From NCBI GenBank assembly GCA_013203475.1, contig JABMNV010000035.1, forward strand, positions 1 through 37,220: DNA of 37,220 nt, given 5' to 3'. Source of the DNA: Acidobacteriota bacterium (GTDB lineage: Bacteria > Acidobacteriota > Vicinamibacteria > Vicinamibacterales > SCN-69-37). Each line of letters starts with the position of its first letter. Positions within the stretch are counted from its first letter, which is position 1. Made by a program: the position numbers and the translations under genes. Below are positions 9,301-16,563 of the stretch, in pieces. The notes under the pieces are model-generated. The model had not been told where the DNA came from. It saw only the letters and a list, made by a program, of their open reading frames with translations, and searched no databases.

Positions 9301-9533
9301 TGTGCGGCGTCTTTAATTCACGACTCATGAACCGCGTGGTCCGTCTCCTGATGGGCGGCCATGTCACGACCAGCCTTGTGGAGCATCTGCCTGTGCCGTG
9401 CTGGCAGCCGACTCGCTGCCAGCGCCGCATCGCCACGATCGCGGCGGCCTTGGCCGGCCCTGGACTCACCACGGTGGCGAGAGCACGCCTGATCACGCGA
9501 CTCAACGTGGAGGTGGACTCTTTGTACCTGTGA
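6339..9533 (+). CDS. Eco57I-type N6-adenine DNA methyltransferase (DrmMI-like or type IIG-like)
   Basis: Large 1064-residue DNA methyltransferase. The SAM-binding motif I is VLDPAMGSGAFLVAALRFL (near residue 413), preceded by the GTFYTPQALADFVV block, and followed by FGVDLNPVAVQVARLSLWLA; the catalytic motif IV NPPW is near residue 685, defining an N6-adenine enzyme of the gamma class. Residues 1-370 form a long N-terminal region with LLFAESRNLVP, typical of Eco57I-like and DISARM DrmMI-type enzymes; I see no convincing PD-(D/E)XK nuclease signature there. The C-terminal third is probably the target-recognition part. ATGA overlap with the upstream helicase makes a two-gene cassette. No drmA, drmB or drmC genes and no other nuclease lie nearby. 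Role: self-DNA marking or restriction-modification, inferred. Confidence 0.88.
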   Translation: MTVPGISGRLLPARFIAEQIAPGATGGRRTQAGWERWWREVERTCGPATGVRTLFDVAAMPLFGRLGYRTLHPQFTPQAVCATLLTPRGRPIALVVRNWARRPSSVWREATAAARYIGAAWCFVLAPPTLSILPAHSHTTRRSLDLALPLSVQSASLGTFLALATAASFDVTPKSTLDHWISLAATYQARVRSDLQHGVLDALGELSSVLSYRQGEVSPRDEALTIVYRVLFLLFAESRNLVPQHHPIYREAYTLSSLCDAALHTIPARGVWDGLAAISRLSRHGGQVDTLKVFPFNGHLFSAGSAPSLESTRNGGRPTSASDARDLAVSRSLIALGTRREPSGRVRISYAELGVEELGAVYERVLEVGTRGQSHARKDTGTFYTPQALADFVVHRTLSPLVAHQSADRILSLRVLDPAMGSGAFLVAALRFLTDAYERALVREGRCGPSDITAADRARFRRNIAQQCLFGVDLNPVAVQVARLSLWLATLTHARPLSFLDHRLRQGNSLIGATPADIERAPGAAIRTLPLFDTARSHLEGTLRAVLPTLTDIFGQPDDTVTDVRRKEAAWADLRQQSHPLSRWQLAVSLWCAQWLWPKDSRCPSPAEIRIAAHRIASDHRVGNARGQRTVSDAMALHIGQWATVARQMAAQHQMFHWPLEFPDVFYDTTGAPRRDAGFDAVIGNPPWEMIRRDATSGRRGCGRDPVVAFVRGSGLFPLCQRGHLNLYQPFVERSLSLARPGGRVGLIVPWGFAVDDGASALRSALFEAAAVDAVVGFDNARGLFPIHRGLRFAVVVAQPRSGPRDARATFGITTTEEIETLTTSVEEPLPIRLGSEDLMTVGGPTLRIPDLRQADDLEWLLAIMRAHPALGATQGWQAQFSRELNATDDRDSFKDRRGATRIPVAGGKHIEPFRVRINDCGQFMGVDAARRRLPDLRFTKPRLVYRDVSGVGNRFTLIAAVMPGDVVTTHTLFCLRKELPVQQQHFLCGVFNSRLMNRVVRLLMGGHVTTSLVEHLPVPCWQPTRCQRRIATIAAALAGPGLTTVARARLITRLNVEVDSLYL

Positions 9534-9575
9534 GAGAGACGAGGGAATCGCGGCAGTGCGTTATAGTCCATTCGC

Positions 9576-11099
9576 GTGCCTAACTACGGCTTTGTGATCG
9601 ACCTGAAAATGTGCATCGGCTGTCATGCCTGCACGATCGCCTGCAAGGCAGAACACGACATTCCGGTGGGTGTGAACCGGTGCTGGGTCAAGACGGTCGA
9701 GAAGGGCCGATTTCCGGACGCTCAGCGATTGTTTCTTCCGGTGCTGTGTAATCAGTGCGAAGACGCCCCGTGCATGAACATCTGCCCAACGAGCGCCTTG
9801 TTCCGGCGCCGCGACGGCATTGTTGACCTCCACCCAGACGCCTGCATTGGCTGCAAAGCCTGCATGGCCGCCTGCCCCTATGACCAGCTCTTTATTGATC
9901 CGAACACGCGGACCGCAGAGAAGTGCAACTTCTGCGCAAATCGCATCGAGAACCAGTTGGAGCCGGCGTGCGTGAGTGTGTGCCCGACCGAATGCCGCAT
10001 CTTTGGTGACCTCGACGACCCGACGACCAAGGTCGCCCAGATTGTGCAGCGGGAGGCGTTCACGGTTCGCAAGCCGGAAAAGGGAACGGGACCCAAGGTC
10101 TTCTACCTTGGCGCAGACGACAGCATCATTCAGCCAGAGGTGGCCGCACGACCCTTCACCTTTCGAGAGGGAAAGGTGCACCTGCGGCCGCTGGGCGGCC
10201 GGGAGCCCGATCCGGAGTCTCCCGGCGAGCCGCGCGTGGACTACGATGTCCCCCACAAGAAAGCTTGGGGCATGGACCTTGTGCTTTACCTGCTGACCAA
10301 GGGCATCTCCACCGGCGCACTCTTCCTGGGTGCCATTCTCTGGCTCATGGGCGACCAGTCGGCTCTCTCCGGGTTTGCGGCACCGCTCGTGTCGTGCATC
10401 TTCGCAGCGCTGACGGCCGGTGTCCTCGTCATGGACCTCGAACGGCCTGAACGCTTCTATTACATCCTGACCCGACCGAACTGGAAGTCATGGATGGCGC
10501 GCGGCGCCTTTATCCTCACGGCGCATGGCGCCATTGCCGGCCTCTGGCTGCTGGCCTGGTGGCTGGGAGTCCCCGGACTCATCACACTGTGTGCCTGGCT
10601 GACACTGCCCGTCGCCTTGGCCGCCACCGGCTACACGGGCCTGCTCTTTGCGCAGGGGTTGGCACGAGACCTCTGGCAGGGGCCCCACGCCACGATCGAC
10701 CTGGTCGCACAGGCGGCCGCCGAGGGCAGCGCAGCGCTCCTGCTCGCGGCACTCTTTACTGACGTCGACCCGTGGGTGCTTCGCAGCCTGGGCTGGACGC
10801 TGGCCGGCGCCACGACGCTGCATCTGAGCATTCTGGTCACTGAAAACCTCCTGGCGCCGAGCCCAACGCTGCATCACGAACTGGCCGTTCGGGCGATCCG
10901 CGAAGGTGCCTACCGGCAACTGTTCTGGGTCGGCGCGCTCGGATTGGGTGGCCTGGCGCCACTCGTGCTCTTTGCCATCGCTGTCGCCTCGGGCTTCTCG
11001 ATGATCGCACTCGTGCCGATGGCCCTGGTGACCCTGGTGGGCAGCTTCGCGTGGGAATACATCTGGGTTGAAGCTGGGCAATGCGTCCCGATTTCTTGA
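9576..11099 (+). CDS. fused iron-sulfur/NrfD membrane subunit of a molybdoenzyme (PsrB-PsrC or SoeB-SoeC type)
   Basis: Electron-transfer and quinone-reacting parts of a complex iron-sulfur molybdoenzyme in one 507-residue chain. Residues 1-175 are a four-cluster ferredoxin: CIGCHACTIAC, CNQCEDAPCMNIC, CIGCKACMAACP and CNFC with CVSVC. A linker (about 176-235) leads to an NrfD/PsrC-like membrane domain of about eight helices (about 240-505), with LERPERFYYILTRPNWKSW, the usual NrfD loop. These two parts are normally separate genes; fused versions are known but less common. The start is GTG at 9576. The stop is 3 bp before an octamer array and the catalytic subunit gene follows, so the pair forms one operon. 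Confidence 0.9.
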   Translation: MPNYGFVIDLKMCIGCHACTIACKAEHDIPVGVNRCWVKTVEKGRFPDAQRLFLPVLCNQCEDAPCMNICPTSALFRRRDGIVDLHPDACIGCKACMAACPYDQLFIDPNTRTAEKCNFCANRIENQLEPACVSVCPTECRIFGDLDDPTTKVAQIVQREAFTVRKPEKGTGPKVFYLGADDSIIQPEVAARPFTFREGKVHLRPLGGREPDPESPGEPRVDYDVPHKKAWGMDLVLYLLTKGISTGALFLGAILWLMGDQSALSGFAAPLVSCIFAALTAGVLVMDLERPERFYYILTRPNWKSWMARGAFILTAHGAIAGLWLLAWWLGVPGLITLCAWLTLPVALAATGYTGLLFAQGLARDLWQGPHATIDLVAQAAAEGSAALLLAALFTDVDPWVLRSLGWTLAGATTLHLSILVTENLLAPSPTLHHELAVRAIREGAYRQLFWVGALGLGGLAPLVLFAIAVASGFSMIALVPMALVTLVGSFAWEYIWVEAGQCVPIS

Positions 11100-11101
11100 G
11101 T

Positions 11102-11157
11102 GGGGAGTTGGGGACATGGGGAGTTGGGGAAGCTGGGAATTGGGGTAATGAGGTAAT
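11102..11157. repeat. array A: seven degenerate 8-bp repeats, (G/T)(G/A)GGnnnT type
   Basis: Read in strict 8-base steps the stretch is GGGGAGTT, GGGGACAT, GGGGAGTT, GGGGAAGC, TGGGAATT, GGGGTAAT, GAGGTAAT. It starts 3 bp after the stop codon of the fused FeS-NrfD gene and its last unit supplies the A and T of the ATG that starts the catalytic subunit gene. The GGGG of the sixth unit may act as ribosome binding site. It is the same style of octamer as arrays at 16019 and 16562. Confidence 0.85.
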
Positions 11158-13846
11158 GGCTGAGTTTCGCTCGCACCCGCCCGTCTCTGACTGGGACAAC
11201 TACGTCGATTTCGAGTCGACCAGTTGGCCGAAGAAGGACCGGCGCAACTACTGGATCATCCCTACCATTTGCTTCAACTGCGAGTCAGGGTGCGGGGTGA
11301 TTGCGTACGTGGACAAGGACACGCTTGATGTCCGGAAGATCGAGGGCAACCCGCACCATCCGGGCAGCCGCGGCCGGACGTGCGCGAAGGGTGTGGTCAC
11401 GCCGAACCAGATCGAAGACCCGGACCGCATCCTGTATCCGCTCAAACGCGTCGGCAAACGGGGTGGTGGTGAATGGGCCCGCGTCACCTGGGATGAGGTC
11501 CTGGAAGATATCGGGGGCCGCATCCGCAAGGCCATTCTCGAAGACCGTCGCCGCGAGGTGATGTATCACGTCGGCCGTCCAGGCGAAGACGGCTACATGA
11601 ACCGGGTCTTGCAGGCCTGGGGCCTCGATAGCCACAACAGCCATACCAACGTCTGCTCGTCGTCTGCACGACTTGGACACTTTCTCTGGACGGGCGCTGA
11701 TCGGCCATCGCCCGACTACGCCCACGCCGAAACCATTCTGTTGCTGTCGTCACATCTGGAGTCGGGCCACTACTTCAACCCGCACGCCCAGCGCATCATG
11801 GAGGGCAAATCCCGCGGCGCCAAGCTCATCGTCATGGACCCGCGTCTGTCGAATACCTCGGCCAAGGCCGACGTCTGGATGCCGACCAACCCGGGCACGG
11901 AGAGCGCGGTGTTGCTGGCCATCGCCAAGCACCTGATTGACAACGGACAGTACAACCGCGAGTTCGTCAGGCGCTGGGTCAATTGGGATGTCTATTTGAA
12001 AGCGTGCCGACCTGAACTGCCTGTCACGTTCGAAGCATTCGAAGATGCGCTGAAGCAGGAGTACGAGATCTTCACGCCCGAGTACGCAGAGATTGAGTCG
12101 GGCGTCCCGGCCCACAAGGTGGTTGAAGCTGCCGAAGCCATCGCGGCGGCCGGCACGGCGTTTTCGACACACAGTTGGCGTGCTGCGGCCGCTGGGCACC
12201 TGTGGGGATGGCAGATCACTCGTTGCGTGTACTTTCTGGTGGTCCTCATGGGGGCCGTGGGCGAGAAGGGCGGCGTGAACCTGAACGACACGAACAAGTT
12301 CGTCCCGAAACATCCGAACCCTCCTCCGCCGCCGGAATACTGGAACGAGCTGCTCTTTCCCAAGGAGTTTCCGCTCGCGTTCTTCGAGATGAGTTTTCTC
12401 CTGCCGCACTTCCTGAAGGAAAAACGCGGCAAGCTCGACGTGTACTTCACACGCGTCTACAACCCGGTCTGGACCAATCCCGATGGGTTTTCGTGGATGG
12501 AAATGCTCGAAGACGAATCGCAGATTGGCCTCCACGTGGCACTGACCCCCATCTGGAGTGAGACCGCATGGTTCGCCGACTACATCCTGCCAATGGGCCT
12601 GGGCACGGAGCGACACGACACCATGAGCCAGGAGACCCACGCCGGGCGATGGCTGGGATTCCGCCAGCCCGTGAAACGGGTGGCACTCGAAAAGCGAGGG
12701 ACGTCGGTCACGCACACCCATGAGGCCAACCCGGGCGAGGTGTGGGAAGAGTCGGAGTTCTGGATCGCGCTGTCGTGGAAAATCGATCCCGATGGTTCGA
12801 TGGGCATTCGCAAGTTCTTCGAGTCGCCGTATCGTCCCGGCGAACAAGTGACCATGGACGAGTACTACGGCTGGATGTTTGAGAACTCCGTGCCCGGCTT
12901 GCCGGAGGCGGCTAAGAACGAGGGATTGACGCCGCTTGAGTACATGCGAAAGTACGGCGCCTTCAAGGTGGACGACAAGGCCTACAGCAAGGCGCACGAG
13001 CAACCGGCTGCCGACGGCGTGGACGTGGAAGGCCGGGCGCTGACTGGGTTTAATACGCCATCGAAGAAACTCGAATTCTTCTCCCCCACGCTCGCCGAAT
13101 GGGGGTGGCCCGAACACGCGATTCCGAAGTACGTGCCGGGCCATGTCTACTGGCGCGACCTGGATCGCTCGTCAGACGAGTTTGATCTTCTGCCAAACTT
13201 CCGTCTGCCGACGCTCATCCACACGCGCTCACCAGTGAAGTGGCTGTACGAGATCTCCCACAGCAACCCCCTCTGGATGGCCACGGGCGACGCAGCCAAG
13301 CTCGGCATCGCAACCGGAGACTTGGTCAAGGTGCAGACCGGGATCGGGTTTTTCGTCACGCGGGCGTGGGTCACCGAAGGCATTCGCCCAGGCGTCGTCG
13401 CGATGTCGCACCACTTGGGCCGGTGGAGACTGGATGAAGACAAGGGTGGCTCACGGAACGCCAGCTCGCTGGTTAAGATCACCAGGAGCGCCGACGGCAA
13501 GTACGAGATGCGACAGGTGCACGGGTCACAGCCGTTCGCCAGCAATGACCCTGACAGCGCGCGCGTCTGGTGGACGGAAGTGGGTGTGCACCAGAACCTG
13601 ACCTTTCCCGTCCAGCCCGACCCGGTGTCGGGCATGCACTGCTGGCATCAGCGTGTCAGGCTCGAAAAGGCCGGGGTCGATGATGCCTATGGCGATGTGA
13701 TGGTGGATACGGTCAAGTCTCACGAACTTTACCTGGAGTGGATGGCCAAAACCCGCCCGGCCCCAGGTCCGGATGGGACGCGGCGTCCCCGGTGGTTCGC
13801 CCGGCCGCTCAAACCCGTGCCGGCGGCGTACAATCTCAAGACGTAA
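11156..13846 (+). CDS. molybdopterin oxidoreductase catalytic subunit (CISM family; SoeA/PsrA-like)
   Basis: Large Mo-bisMGD subunit of about 896 residues. Near the N-terminus CFNCESGCG followed by RTCAKG gives the four cysteines of an FS0 [4Fe-4S] cluster. SHTNVCSSSARLG carries the probable Cys ligand to Mo. Later blocks KSRGAKLIVMDPRLSNTSAK and PTNPGTESA bind the pterin cofactor, and the C-terminal domain (from about 700) is the MGD-binding barrel. There is no twin-arginine signal, so the subunit is probably cytoplasmic, as in sulfite-oxidising SoeABC and unlike PsrA/PhsA. I prefer ATG 11156; the frame is open upstream to 11081 but this would translate the octamer repeats. Substrate (sulfite, polysulfide, other) is inferred only; the nearby TauE/SafE exporter favours sulfite. 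Confidence 0.87.
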   Translation: MAEFRSHPPVSDWDNYVDFESTSWPKKDRRNYWIIPTICFNCESGCGVIAYVDKDTLDVRKIEGNPHHPGSRGRTCAKGVVTPNQIEDPDRILYPLKRVGKRGGGEWARVTWDEVLEDIGGRIRKAILEDRRREVMYHVGRPGEDGYMNRVLQAWGLDSHNSHTNVCSSSARLGHFLWTGADRPSPDYAHAETILLLSSHLESGHYFNPHAQRIMEGKSRGAKLIVMDPRLSNTSAKADVWMPTNPGTESAVLLAIAKHLIDNGQYNREFVRRWVNWDVYLKACRPELPVTFEAFEDALKQEYEIFTPEYAEIESGVPAHKVVEAAEAIAAAGTAFSTHSWRAAAAGHLWGWQITRCVYFLVVLMGAVGEKGGVNLNDTNKFVPKHPNPPPPPEYWNELLFPKEFPLAFFEMSFLLPHFLKEKRGKLDVYFTRVYNPVWTNPDGFSWMEMLEDESQIGLHVALTPIWSETAWFADYILPMGLGTERHDTMSQETHAGRWLGFRQPVKRVALEKRGTSVTHTHEANPGEVWEESEFWIALSWKIDPDGSMGIRKFFESPYRPGEQVTMDEYYGWMFENSVPGLPEAAKNEGLTPLEYMRKYGAFKVDDKAYSKAHEQPAADGVDVEGRALTGFNTPSKKLEFFSPTLAEWGWPEHAIPKYVPGHVYWRDLDRSSDEFDLLPNFRLPTLIHTRSPVKWLYEISHSNPLWMATGDAAKLGIATGDLVKVQTGIGFFVTRAWVTEGIRPGVVAMSHHLGRWRLDEDKGGSRNASSLVKITRSADGKYEMRQVHGSQPFASNDPDSARVWWTEVGVHQNLTFPVQPDPVSGMHCWHQRVRLEKAGVDDAYGDVMVDTVKSHELYLEWMAKTRPAPGPDGTRRPRWFARPLKPVPAAYNLKT

Positions 13847-14875
13847 ATGACCGAATCTCGCGCCCTGATGTCTGGAGTCGTGGCGACCGCGTTGCTGCAG
13901 GCGGCGGTGTGGTGGGGCTCTGTCCAAGGCTGGCTCACCGTTGACCAGACCTTGTCCCTGCTTGTGCTCACCACGTGGACGGCGGTTCTCGTCATCGGCG
14001 TGTTCGCCACCCGCATCATCGGCAGACTCCGGGACGAACTCAAGATCCGCAGCGACCATCACGCGGCCACCCTCTCGGAAGTGGAGCAACTGGACATCCG
14101 CAACGAGATGCTCACGACAGCAGGTCGGTCCAATGACGGCGGCCTGGTGTTCCAGGCGCTGGCCCGTCGTGTGGGAAAACTAATTGCCTGCGATCGCATC
14201 GGCCTGGCGCTGGTCAAGGACGGTGGTGAGGACGTGCAGATCTACAGCTCACGCGTCAGTGAACCCGAACGACGCCGGCGACCCAGGCCTGAGCTGCAAT
14301 TCGGTCTGGAGCGCAGCATCTTCGGCCGGGTGATCCGCACGTGTGAACCGATGCTGGTCGATGACACGGCGACGTTCGCCTCCGAATTTCAGGACGCGGG
14401 TGTCCTAGCCTCGCAGGGATTTCGCTCGCTGCTGATCGTCCCACTGGTTTCTCGAAATCGCGCCATTGGTGCCCTGACCGTGATCGCGCGCAAGAAAGAG
14501 GCGTTCGCCCCCGAGCACCGCGCTGTGCTTCAGCCACTGGCCGAGATCCTGGCATTTGCCCACGTCGCTCAGCGCCAACATCTCGCGTTGGACCGTTACA
14601 AGGCGATGGAGGCGACGGCCGAAATGACGCTGATGCTGGCCTCAGACATCAACGGCTGCTTGCAGGTGATCATCGGCCGTTGCGCCGTGTTGCAGAGTGA
14701 GAAGCCGACGATGGCGGATGAACTTGAGGTGATTGCAAAACAGGCCGAACGAATTGCGACCTTGCTTGAACGTGAACGCACCCTGGCAGAAGATCGACTC
14801 CACGTCGCCTCGACAACGGCGGAATCTTTTCGCTCCAGTCCGGAGGAGTACGCCGACGAAGAAGACTCGCGGTAG
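13847..14875 (+). CDS. membrane-anchored GAF-domain protein with degenerate HisKA-like helix
   Basis: 342 residues. Two hydrophobic segments (about 10-28 and 36-54) suggest a membrane anchor, followed by a GAF domain (about 95-240; FQALARRVGKLIACDRIGLA through FRSLLIVPLVSRNRAIGALT). Residues about 260-305 resemble the dimerisation helices of a histidine kinase, as in A-H-D-x-N-N-x-L, but the sequence is ASDINGCLQVIIGR, so Ser replaces the phospho-accepting His. No ATPase domain follows. The protein may sense a ligand or redox state and signal by protein contact. The ATG follows the molybdoenzyme stop codon with no gap, implying coupled translation and a role in that respiratory unit. Confidence 0.75.
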   Translation: MTESRALMSGVVATALLQAAVWWGSVQGWLTVDQTLSLLVLTTWTAVLVIGVFATRIIGRLRDELKIRSDHHAATLSEVEQLDIRNEMLTTAGRSNDGGLVFQALARRVGKLIACDRIGLALVKDGGEDVQIYSSRVSEPERRRRPRPELQFGLERSIFGRVIRTCEPMLVDDTATFASEFQDAGVLASQGFRSLLIVPLVSRNRAIGALTVIARKKEAFAPEHRAVLQPLAEILAFAHVAQRQHLALDRYKAMEATAEMTLMLASDINGCLQVIIGRCAVLQSEKPTMADELEVIAKQAERIATLLERERTLAEDRLHVASTTAESFRSSPEEYADEEDSR

Positions 14876-14883
14876 TCTCTCAG

Positions 14884-15192
14884 TCAGGCGCCAAGCGCCC
14901 ACTGCATCTTCCGCACGATCGCAAAACCCAACAGAACAAGAGCGGCGACAGCCGCCAGGACAAACGACCATTCCCTGCGGCGCCATTCGTCGATCAAGAC
15001 GCCGATCACCGTCAGCACCGGAAGAGCCACGAGCAACGCAAGCCCCGCCCAGGCCAGGGCAGCCGCGGCCGCCGCCGCCGGTCCCGACACCACAAGCGAG
15101 AGCACCAGCCCCATCCCAAGTGAGGCAGCCGTCGTCATCAGGCCCATCCGGATGACGCCGCGCAACGCAGGAGGAGATGTGTCGTCAGTCAT
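14884..15192 (-). CDS. DUF1634-like small membrane protein
   Basis: 102 residues with three predicted membrane helices (about 14-36, 40-66 and 77-94) and a short charged loop IDEWRRREWS before the last. Size, topology and position directly after a TauE/SafE gene match the DUF1634 family, which is commonly encoded beside such exporters. Function unknown; probably an accessory of the transporter. Its ATG overlaps the exporter stop codon (ATGA at 15192-15189), so the two are coupled. The gene ends 8 bp from the convergent GAF gene. Confidence 0.7.
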   Translation of the reverse strand: MTDDTSPPALRGVIRMGLMTTAASLGMGLVLSLVVSGPAAAAAAALAWAGLALLVALPVLTVIGVLIDEWRRREWSFVLAAVAALVLLGFAIVRKMQWALGA

Positions 15193-16001
15193 TTGAAGAA
15201 GAGGTATCGGGACGCCACAACGGCCAGGACAAGCGCCATGAATATTTTCAACGATCGGACCTTGACCTTGGCGCCAACCCAGAATCCCAGTCGAGAACCG
15301 ACCATCGCCCCCAACACGGCTCCGGCGGCCAACATCGGCGCAGTCAGATTGCCACGCGCATAGCTATCAAGAACGCCCGGAAACGCGGTCACCCCGATAA
15401 TAGCCGCACTGGTCGCCGCCGCCACACGCATCGGCACGCCACACCACGAGTTCAGAGCCGGCACAATCAGCACGCCCCCACCCACGCCGGCCAGCGTCGA
15501 AATGACACCCGCGCCACCCGCCACACCGACGGCCAACGGCAACCGGCGAAGTCGATACGCCACCTCGGTGCCGGTCTCAGGATCTTCGACCCGACCACCC
15601 AGTGTGCCCAGGTCCTCGACCACGCCATGCAGAACGTTTCGATGATTGAGCCTGGATACCATGACCATGGCCACCAGAGCCGCCGTTGCGCCGAACACCC
15701 GTTCCTGCCCACCTGGCGAGAGGTAGTCGAGCAAGAATGTGCCCGCGATCGCCCCCGCCACCGAAAACACCTGCAGCACCAAGGCGAGCCTGACATTGGC
15801 AAACTTCCGGCCGGCTGAAGTCAGCGACACAAAGTTCGACGTCGAGATGACCGTGATCAGACTGATGGCCGTCGCCTGCCCGATGGGAAGCCCCACGCCA
15901 ATATTGAGAATCGGCACCAGAAAGATCCCGCCGCCGAGCCCCAACAGCGCTCCCACGCTGCCAGCACCGACGCCGGCGAGAAAAGTGAACAGGACAAACA
16001 C
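15189..16001 (-). CDS. TauE/SafE-family membrane permease (probable sulfite or organosulfonate exporter)
   Basis: 270 residues, the family's usual size, with about eight membrane helices in two related halves. Each half has the characteristic Gly-rich re-entrant block: GALLGLGGGIFLVPIL near the N-terminus and STLAGVGGGVLIVPAL in the middle. Known members export sulfite, sulfoacetate or taurine-derived anions, or take part in sulfur transport. The start is GTG at 16001; an out-of-frame ATG lies just upstream. The octamer array B begins 17 bp upstream, so the repeats sit in the promoter or leader region. The neighbouring molybdoenzyme suggests a joint role in sulfite disposal, which is inference. 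Confidence 0.88.
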   Translation of the reverse strand: MFVLFTFLAGVGAGSVGALLGLGGGIFLVPILNIGVGLPIGQATAISLITVISTSNFVSLTSAGRKFANVRLALVLQVFSVAGAIAGTFLLDYLSPGGQERVFGATAALVAMVMVSRLNHRNVLHGVVEDLGTLGGRVEDPETGTEVAYRLRRLPLAVGVAGGAGVISTLAGVGGGVLIVPALNSWCGVPMRVAAATSAAIIGVTAFPGVLDSYARGNLTAPMLAAGAVLGAMVGSRLGFWVGAKVKVRSLKIFMALVLAVVASRYLFFK

Positions 16002-16018
16002 GTGGGGTCATTGTAAAT

Positions 16019-16066
16019 GAGGCAATGGGGCAATGGGGCAATGGGGCAATGCCGGAATTGGGGAAT
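16019..16066. repeat. array B: six 8-bp repeats, consensus GGGGCAAT
   Basis: In 8-base steps: GAGGCAAT, GGGGCAAT three times, GCCGGAAT, TGGGGAAT, followed by a looser GGAATGGGGGGATGG. It lies between the divergent TauE/SafE and S23-like genes, beginning 17 bp upstream of the exporter start. Units share the G-rich head and AAT tail with arrays A and C. Confidence 0.88.
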
Positions 16067-16194
16067 GGAATGGGGGGATGGCACAAATTGCCACGCTATT
16101 TTCGTCCCTTGAGTGGATTTATTGCCAGCCCTGGGCCGGTGCTTCCGCTTTGTCAGGCGTGACGACTGGCGCGCTCCTTGCTCGATCTGGCCTG

Positions 16195-16563
16195 ATGGAT
16201 GCGCGCGGAGTTCGCCTTGATGCCCTGGAAGCGCGCACGCGGCGCTTCGCCGTTGACGTCGTGCGCACTTGCCAGAAGATCCCAGTCACGTCGGTGCTTG
16301 GGGTGATGGCGCGACAGCTGGTCAAAGCCGCAACGAGCGTGGCCGTCAACCACCGTGCGGTGCGTCGGTCGCGCTCATTGCGGGAATTCGCGGCGAAACT
16401 CCAGATCGTCAACGAAGAGATTGATGAAGCAGTCCACTGGCTCGAAGTCATTCAAGAAACAGATGACGCAGCCACTGCCGACGTCAGCAAACTGATACAG
16501 GAGGGTCGAGAACTCAGAGCAATCTTCGCAACCGCCAGAAAGACAACGAGACTAGGGCGATGA
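16195..16563 (+). CDS. four-helix-bundle protein (S23/IVP-like, TIGR02436 type)
   Basis: 122 residues from ATG 16195, the usual size for the S23 ribosomal intervening-sequence protein family. Recognisable blocks are the first long helix (residues about 8-27, FAVDVVRTCQKI), QLVKAATSVAVNHRAVRRSRS with a basic patch, and LQIVNEEIDEAVHWLEVIQE. Family members form pentameric bundles; the related Avd protein binds RNA in diversity-generating retroelements, but no reverse transcriptase is present here. The start is uncertain: no clear ribosome binding site, and the frame is open upstream into the repeat array. The stop codon TGA at 16561 overlaps the first unit of array C. Function unknown; nucleic-acid binding is plausible. 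Confidence 0.78.
   Translation: MDARGVRLDALEARTRRFAVDVVRTCQKIPVTSVLGVMARQLVKAATSVAVNHRAVRRSRSLREFAAKLQIVNEEIDEAVHWLEVIQETDDAATADVSKLIQEGRELRAIFATARKTTRLGR

Noticed and set aside
3630-9533. queF as part of a 7-deazaguanine DNA modification (Dpd) system with the helicase and methyltransferase
   Set aside because: QueF uses up preQ0 for tRNA queuosine, and no dpdA, queC, queD, queE or other Dpd gene is present. Adjacency looks accidental.
11750-13144. Long open frame (464 codons) on the minus strand inside the molybdoenzyme gene
   Set aside because: Antisense shadow caused by high GC codon bias. The plus-strand frame has clear FeS and cofactor motifs; the minus translation shows no family blocks.
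16195-16563. Diversity-generating retroelement with Avd protein
   Set aside because: The four-helix protein is related to Avd, but there is no reverse transcriptase, template repeat or variable repeat in the window.
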